In this document: positions 59,701 to 64,000 of the stretch, piece by piece
How the letters are laid out: every line of letters begins with the position of its first letter
How positions within the stretch are numbered: the stretch's first letter is position 1
Assembly: GCA_032622095.1 (NCBI GenBank)
Contig: CP136061.1
Span: 16,306,440-16,370,439 of the forward strand
Direction: 5' to 3'
Origin: Siphonodentalium dalli
Lineage: Eukaryota > Mollusca > Scaphopoda > Gadilida > Siphonodentaliidae
DNA: 64,000 bases
Notes under the pieces: model-generated
Database searches by the model: none
The model's input: only the letters and a program-made list of their open reading frames with translations
Told to the model about the DNA's origin: nothing
Made by a program: the position numbers and the translations under genes

Positions 59701-62700
59701 CGAGTAACATCTACCGAGTAACATCTACCGAGTAACATCTACCGAGTAACATCTACCGAGTAACAGGTACCGAGTAACATCTACCGAGTAACAGCTACCG
59801 AGTAACATCTACCGAGTAACATCTACCGAGTAACATCTACCGAGTAACATCTACCGAGTAACATCTACCGAGTAACAGGTACCGAGTAACATCTACCGAG
59901 TAACAGCTACCGAGTAACATCTACCGAGTAACATCTACCGAGTAACATCTACCGAGTAACATCTACCGAGTAACATCTACCGAGTAACATCTACCGAGTA
60001 ACATCTACCGAGTAACATCTACCGAGTAACATCTACCGAGTAACATCTACCGAGTAACAGGTACCGAGTAACATCTACCGAGTAACATCTACCGAGTAAC
60101 ATCTACCGAGTAACATCTACCGAGTAACATCTACCGAGTAACAGGTACCGAGTAACATCTACCGAGTAACATCTACCGAGTAACATCTACCGAGTAACAT
60201 CTACCGAGTAACAGGTACCGAGTAACATCTACCGAGTAACAGGTACCGAGTAACATCTACCGAGTAACAGCTACCGAGTAACATCTACCGAGTAACATCT
60301 ACCGAGTAACATCTACCGAGTAACATCTACCGAGTAACATCTACCGAGTAACATCTACCGAGTAACATCTACCGAGTAACATCTACCGAGTAACATCTAC
60401 CGAGTAACAGGTACCGAGTAACATCTACCGAGTAACATCTACCGAGTAACATCTACCGAGTAACAGGTACCGAGTAACAGGTACCGAGTAACATCTACCG
60501 AGTAACATCTACCGAGTAACATCTACCGAGTAACAGCTACCGAGTAACATCTACCGAGTAACAGGTACCGAGTAACATCTACCGAGTAACAGCTACCGAG
60601 TAACATCTACCGAGTAACATCTACCGAGTAACATCTACCGAGTAACATCTACCGAGTAACATCTACCGAGTAACATCTACCGAGTAACATCTACCGAGTA
60701 ACAGCTACCGAGTAACATCTACCGAGTAACAGGTACCGAGTAACATCTACCGAGTAACAGCTACCGAGTAACATCTACCGAGTAACATCTACCGAGTAAC
60801 ATCTACCGAGTAACATCTACCGAGTAACATCTACCGAGTACCATCTACCGAGTAACATCTACCGAGTAACATCTACCGAGTAACATCTACCGAGTAACAG
60901 CTACCGAGTAACATCTACCGAGTAACAGGTACCGAGTAACAGCTACCGAGTAACATCTACCGAGTAACATCTACCGAGTAACAGGTACCGAGTAACATCT
61001 ACCGAGTAACATCTACCGAGTAACAGGTACCGAGTAACATCTACCGAGTAACATCTACCGAGTAACATCTACCGAGTAACATCTACCGAGTAACAGCTAC
61101 CGAGTAACATCTACCGAGTAACAGCTACCGAGTAACATCTACCGAGTAACAGCTACCGAGTAACAGCTACCGAGTAACATCTACCGAGTAACAGCTACCG
61201 AGTAACAGCTACCGAGTAACATCTACCGAGTAACATATACCGAGTAACATCTACCGAGTAACATATACCGAGTAACATCTACCGAGTAACAGGTACCGAG
61301 TAACAGCTACCGAGTAACATCTACCGAGTAACATCTACCGAGTAACAGGTACCGAGTAACAGCTACCGAGTAACAGCTACCGAGTAACAGGTACCGAGTA
61401 ACATCTACCGAGTAACATCTACCGAGTAACATCTACCGAGTAACATCTACCGAGTAACATCTACCGAGTAACATCTACCGAGTAACATCTACCGAGTAAC
61501 ATCTACCGAGTAACATCTACCGAGTAACATCTACCGAGTAACATCTACCGAGTAACAGGTACCGAGTAACATCTACCGAGTAACATCTACCGAGTAACAT
61601 CTACCGAGTAACATCTACCGAGTAACAGGTACCGATTAACAGGTACCGAGTAACATCTACCGAGTAACATCTACCGAGTAACATCTACCGAGTAACATCT
61701 ACCGAGTAACATCTACCGAGTAACATCTACCGAGTAACAGGTACCGAGTAACATCTACCGAGTAACAGCTACCGAGTAACATCTACCGAGTAACATCTAC
61801 CGAGTAACATCTACCGAGTAACATCTACCGAGTAACAGCTACCGAGTAACATCTACCGAGTAACATCTACCGAGTAACATCTACCGAGTAACATCTACCG
61901 AGTAACAGGTACCGAGTAACATATACCGAGTAACATCTACCGAGTAACAGCTACCGAGTAACATCTACCGAGTAACATCTACCGAGTAACATCTACCGAG
62001 TAACATCTACCGAGTAACATCTACCGAGTAACAGCTACCGAGTAACATCTACCGAGTAACAGCTACCGAGTAACATCTACCGAGTAACAGGTACCGAGTA
62101 ACATCTACCGAGTAACATCTACCGAGTAACATCTACCGAGTAACATCTACCGAGTAACATCTACCGAGTAACATCTACCGAGTAACATCTACCGAGTAAC
62201 ATCTACCGAGTAACATCTACCGAGTAACATCTACCGAGTAACAGGTACCGAGTAACATCTACCGAGTAACAGGTACCGAGTAACATCTACCGAGTAACAG
62301 CTACCGAGTAACATCTACCGAGTAACAGGTACCGAGTAACATCTACCGAGTAACAGGTACCGAGTAACATCTACCGAGTAACATCTACCGAGTAACATCT
62401 ACCGAGTAACAGGTACCGAGTAACATGTACCGAGTAACATCTACCGAGTAACATCTACCGAGTAACATCTACCGAGTAACAGGTACCGAGTAACATCTAC
62501 CGAGTAACATCTACCGAGTAACATCTACCGAGTAACATCTACCGAGTAACATCTACCGAGTAACATCTACCGAGTAACATCTACCGAGTAACAGGTACCG
62601 AGTAACAGCTACCGAGTAACATCTACCGAGTAACATCTACCGAGTAACATCTACCGAGTAACATCTACCGAGTAACATCTACCGAGTAACATCTACCGAG

Positions 62701-64000
62701 TAACAGCTACCGAGTAACATCTACCGAGTAACAGCTACCGAGTAACAGGTACCGAGTAACATCTACCGAGTAACATCTACCGAGTAACATCTACCGAGTA
62801 ACATCTACCGAGTAACAGCTACCGAGTAACATCTACCGAGTAACATCTACCGAGTAACATCTACCGAGTAACATCTACCGAGTAACAGCTACCGAGTAAC
62901 ATCTACCGAGTAACATCTACCGAGTAACATCTACCGAGTAACATCTACCGAGTAACATCTACCGAGTAACAGGTACCGAGTAACATCTACCGAGTAACAT
63001 CTACCGAGTAACAGGTACCGAGTAACATCTACCGAGTAACAGCTACCGAGTAACATCTACCGAGTAACAGGTACCGAGTAACATCTACCGAGTAACAGCT
63101 ACCGAGTAACATCTACCGAGTAACATCTACCGAGTAACAGCTACCGAGTAACATCTACCGAGTAACATCTACCGAGTAACATCTACCGAGTAACAGGTAC
63201 CGAGTAACATCTACCGAGTAACATCTACCGAGTAACATCTACCGAGTAACATATACCGAGTAACATCTACCGAGTAACAACTACCGAGTAACAGCTACCG
63301 AGTAACAGCTACCGAGTAACATCTACCGAGTAACAACTACCGAGTAACAGCTACCGAGTAACATCTACCGAGTAACATCTACCGAGTAACAGCTACCGAG
63401 TAACATCTACCGAGTAACATCTACCGAGTAACATCTACCGAGTAACAGGTACCGAGTAACAGCTACCGAGTAACAGGTACCGAGTAACAGCTACCGAGTA
63501 ACATCTACCGAGTAACAGCTACCGAGTAACATCTACCGAGTAACATCTACCGAGTAACAGGTACCGAGTAACATCTACCGAGTAACATCTACCGAGTAAC
63601 AGGTACCGAGTAACATCTACCGAGTAACAGGTACCGAGTAACATCTACCGAGTAACAGGTACCGAGTAACATCTACCGAGTAACAGGTACCGAGTAACAT
63701 CTACCGAGTAACAGGTACCGAGTAACATCTACCGAGTAACAGGTACCGAGTAACATCTACCGAGTAACATCTACCGAGTAACATCTACCGAGTAACAGCT
63801 ACCGAGTAACAGCTACCGAGTAACATCTACCGAGTAACATCTACCGAGTAACATCTACCGAGTAACATCTACCGAGTAACATCTACCGAGTAACAGGTAC
63901 CGAGTAACATCTACCGAGTAACATCCACCGAGTAACATCTACCGAGTAACATCTACCGAGTAACATCTACCGAGTAACATCTACCGAGTAACAGGTACCG

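Larger units (their letters stand above)
34661..64000. repeat. 14-bp satellite, second segment (about 2,090 units, runs off the window)
   Basis: Same unit as before the LINE. TCT, GCT and GGT triplets dominate. TCG units form patches (about 37796-38010, 41216-41350, 48377-49680) and are not seen after about 49,690. TCC units cluster at about 45,860-46,710 and 51,170-52,090, with isolated ones near 40,531, 44,851, 45,500, 50,117 and 63,924. ACT units are seen near 39,323, 39,546, 39,617, 44,234, 63,288 and 63,334. Rare core changes include ACCGATTAAC, GTATAAC, GTAACGAGTAAC, and the 3-bp-shorter ACCGAACA. Minus-strand ORFs of 60-97 codons with an MLLGRCYSVDVTR pattern arise because three 14-bp units make 42 bp; they are not genes. 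Confidence 0.98.

Noticed and set aside
29873-64000. Telomeric repeat
   Set aside because: The unit is not TTAGGG or a related telomere motif, it is 14 bp with a variable triplet, and it contains an internal LINE insertion. A centromeric or pericentromeric role remains possible but cannot be shown from sequence. No good match to the CENP-B box was seen.

Overview
The window reads as nuclear DNA of an animal, most likely a marine invertebrate. It is AT-leaning and gene-poor, and it is packed with non-LTR retrotransposon remnants, Helitron-like elements, inverted-repeat DNA transposons, foldback elements, microsatellites and minisatellites. There are no operons, no ribosome-binding sites and no compact ORFs. 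The species cannot be fixed from the sequence; a mollusc, a lancelet or another marine invertebrate would all fit.

Layout. 1-7171: a nested repeat cluster holding a small inverted repeat, a ~130-bp tandem family interrupted by a hAT-type element with an 8-bp target duplication, two copies of a ~160-bp-monomer repeat family, and a Helitron-like element. 7172-9961: mostly unassigned DNA with one MITE-like element. 9962-12121: a 5'-truncated LINE on the minus strand with a long open reverse-transcriptase frame. 12250-12721: a foldback MITE relative. 13269-28893: three candidate exons of one plus-strand gene with a TATA-like box upstream. Their introns are filled by a 5.28-kb inverted-repeat element, two minisatellites, two Helitron-like elements, several foldback elements and a duplicated hairpin unit. 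29122-29850: a 22-bp and then a 40-bp tandem array. 29873-64000: a 14-bp satellite of roughly 2,400 units that runs off the window, broken once by a 767-bp LINE 3' end.

The only candidate host gene is a putative secreted protein. Exon 1 encodes a signal-peptide-like start, exon 2 a short linker, and exon 3 a beta-rich segment. All joints are phase 1, as is common in exon-shuffled extracellular proteins. Any further exon lies beyond the satellite, so the intron after exon 3 would exceed 35 kb and consist mostly of satellite. The gene model is an inference from splice-site pattern, phase agreement and protein character.

The most unusual object is the satellite. Each unit is an almost invariant 11-nt core (ACCGAGTAACA) followed by a variable triplet (TCT, GCT or GGT mostly; TCG, TCC, ACT, TAT, TGT less often). 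Triplet usage is patchy along the array, and rare variants repeat at fixed offsets of about 4.3, 5.3-5.5, 9.3 and 19 kb, which exposes large internal duplications. The short ORFs in the array are by-products of the repeat period and are not annotated as genes.
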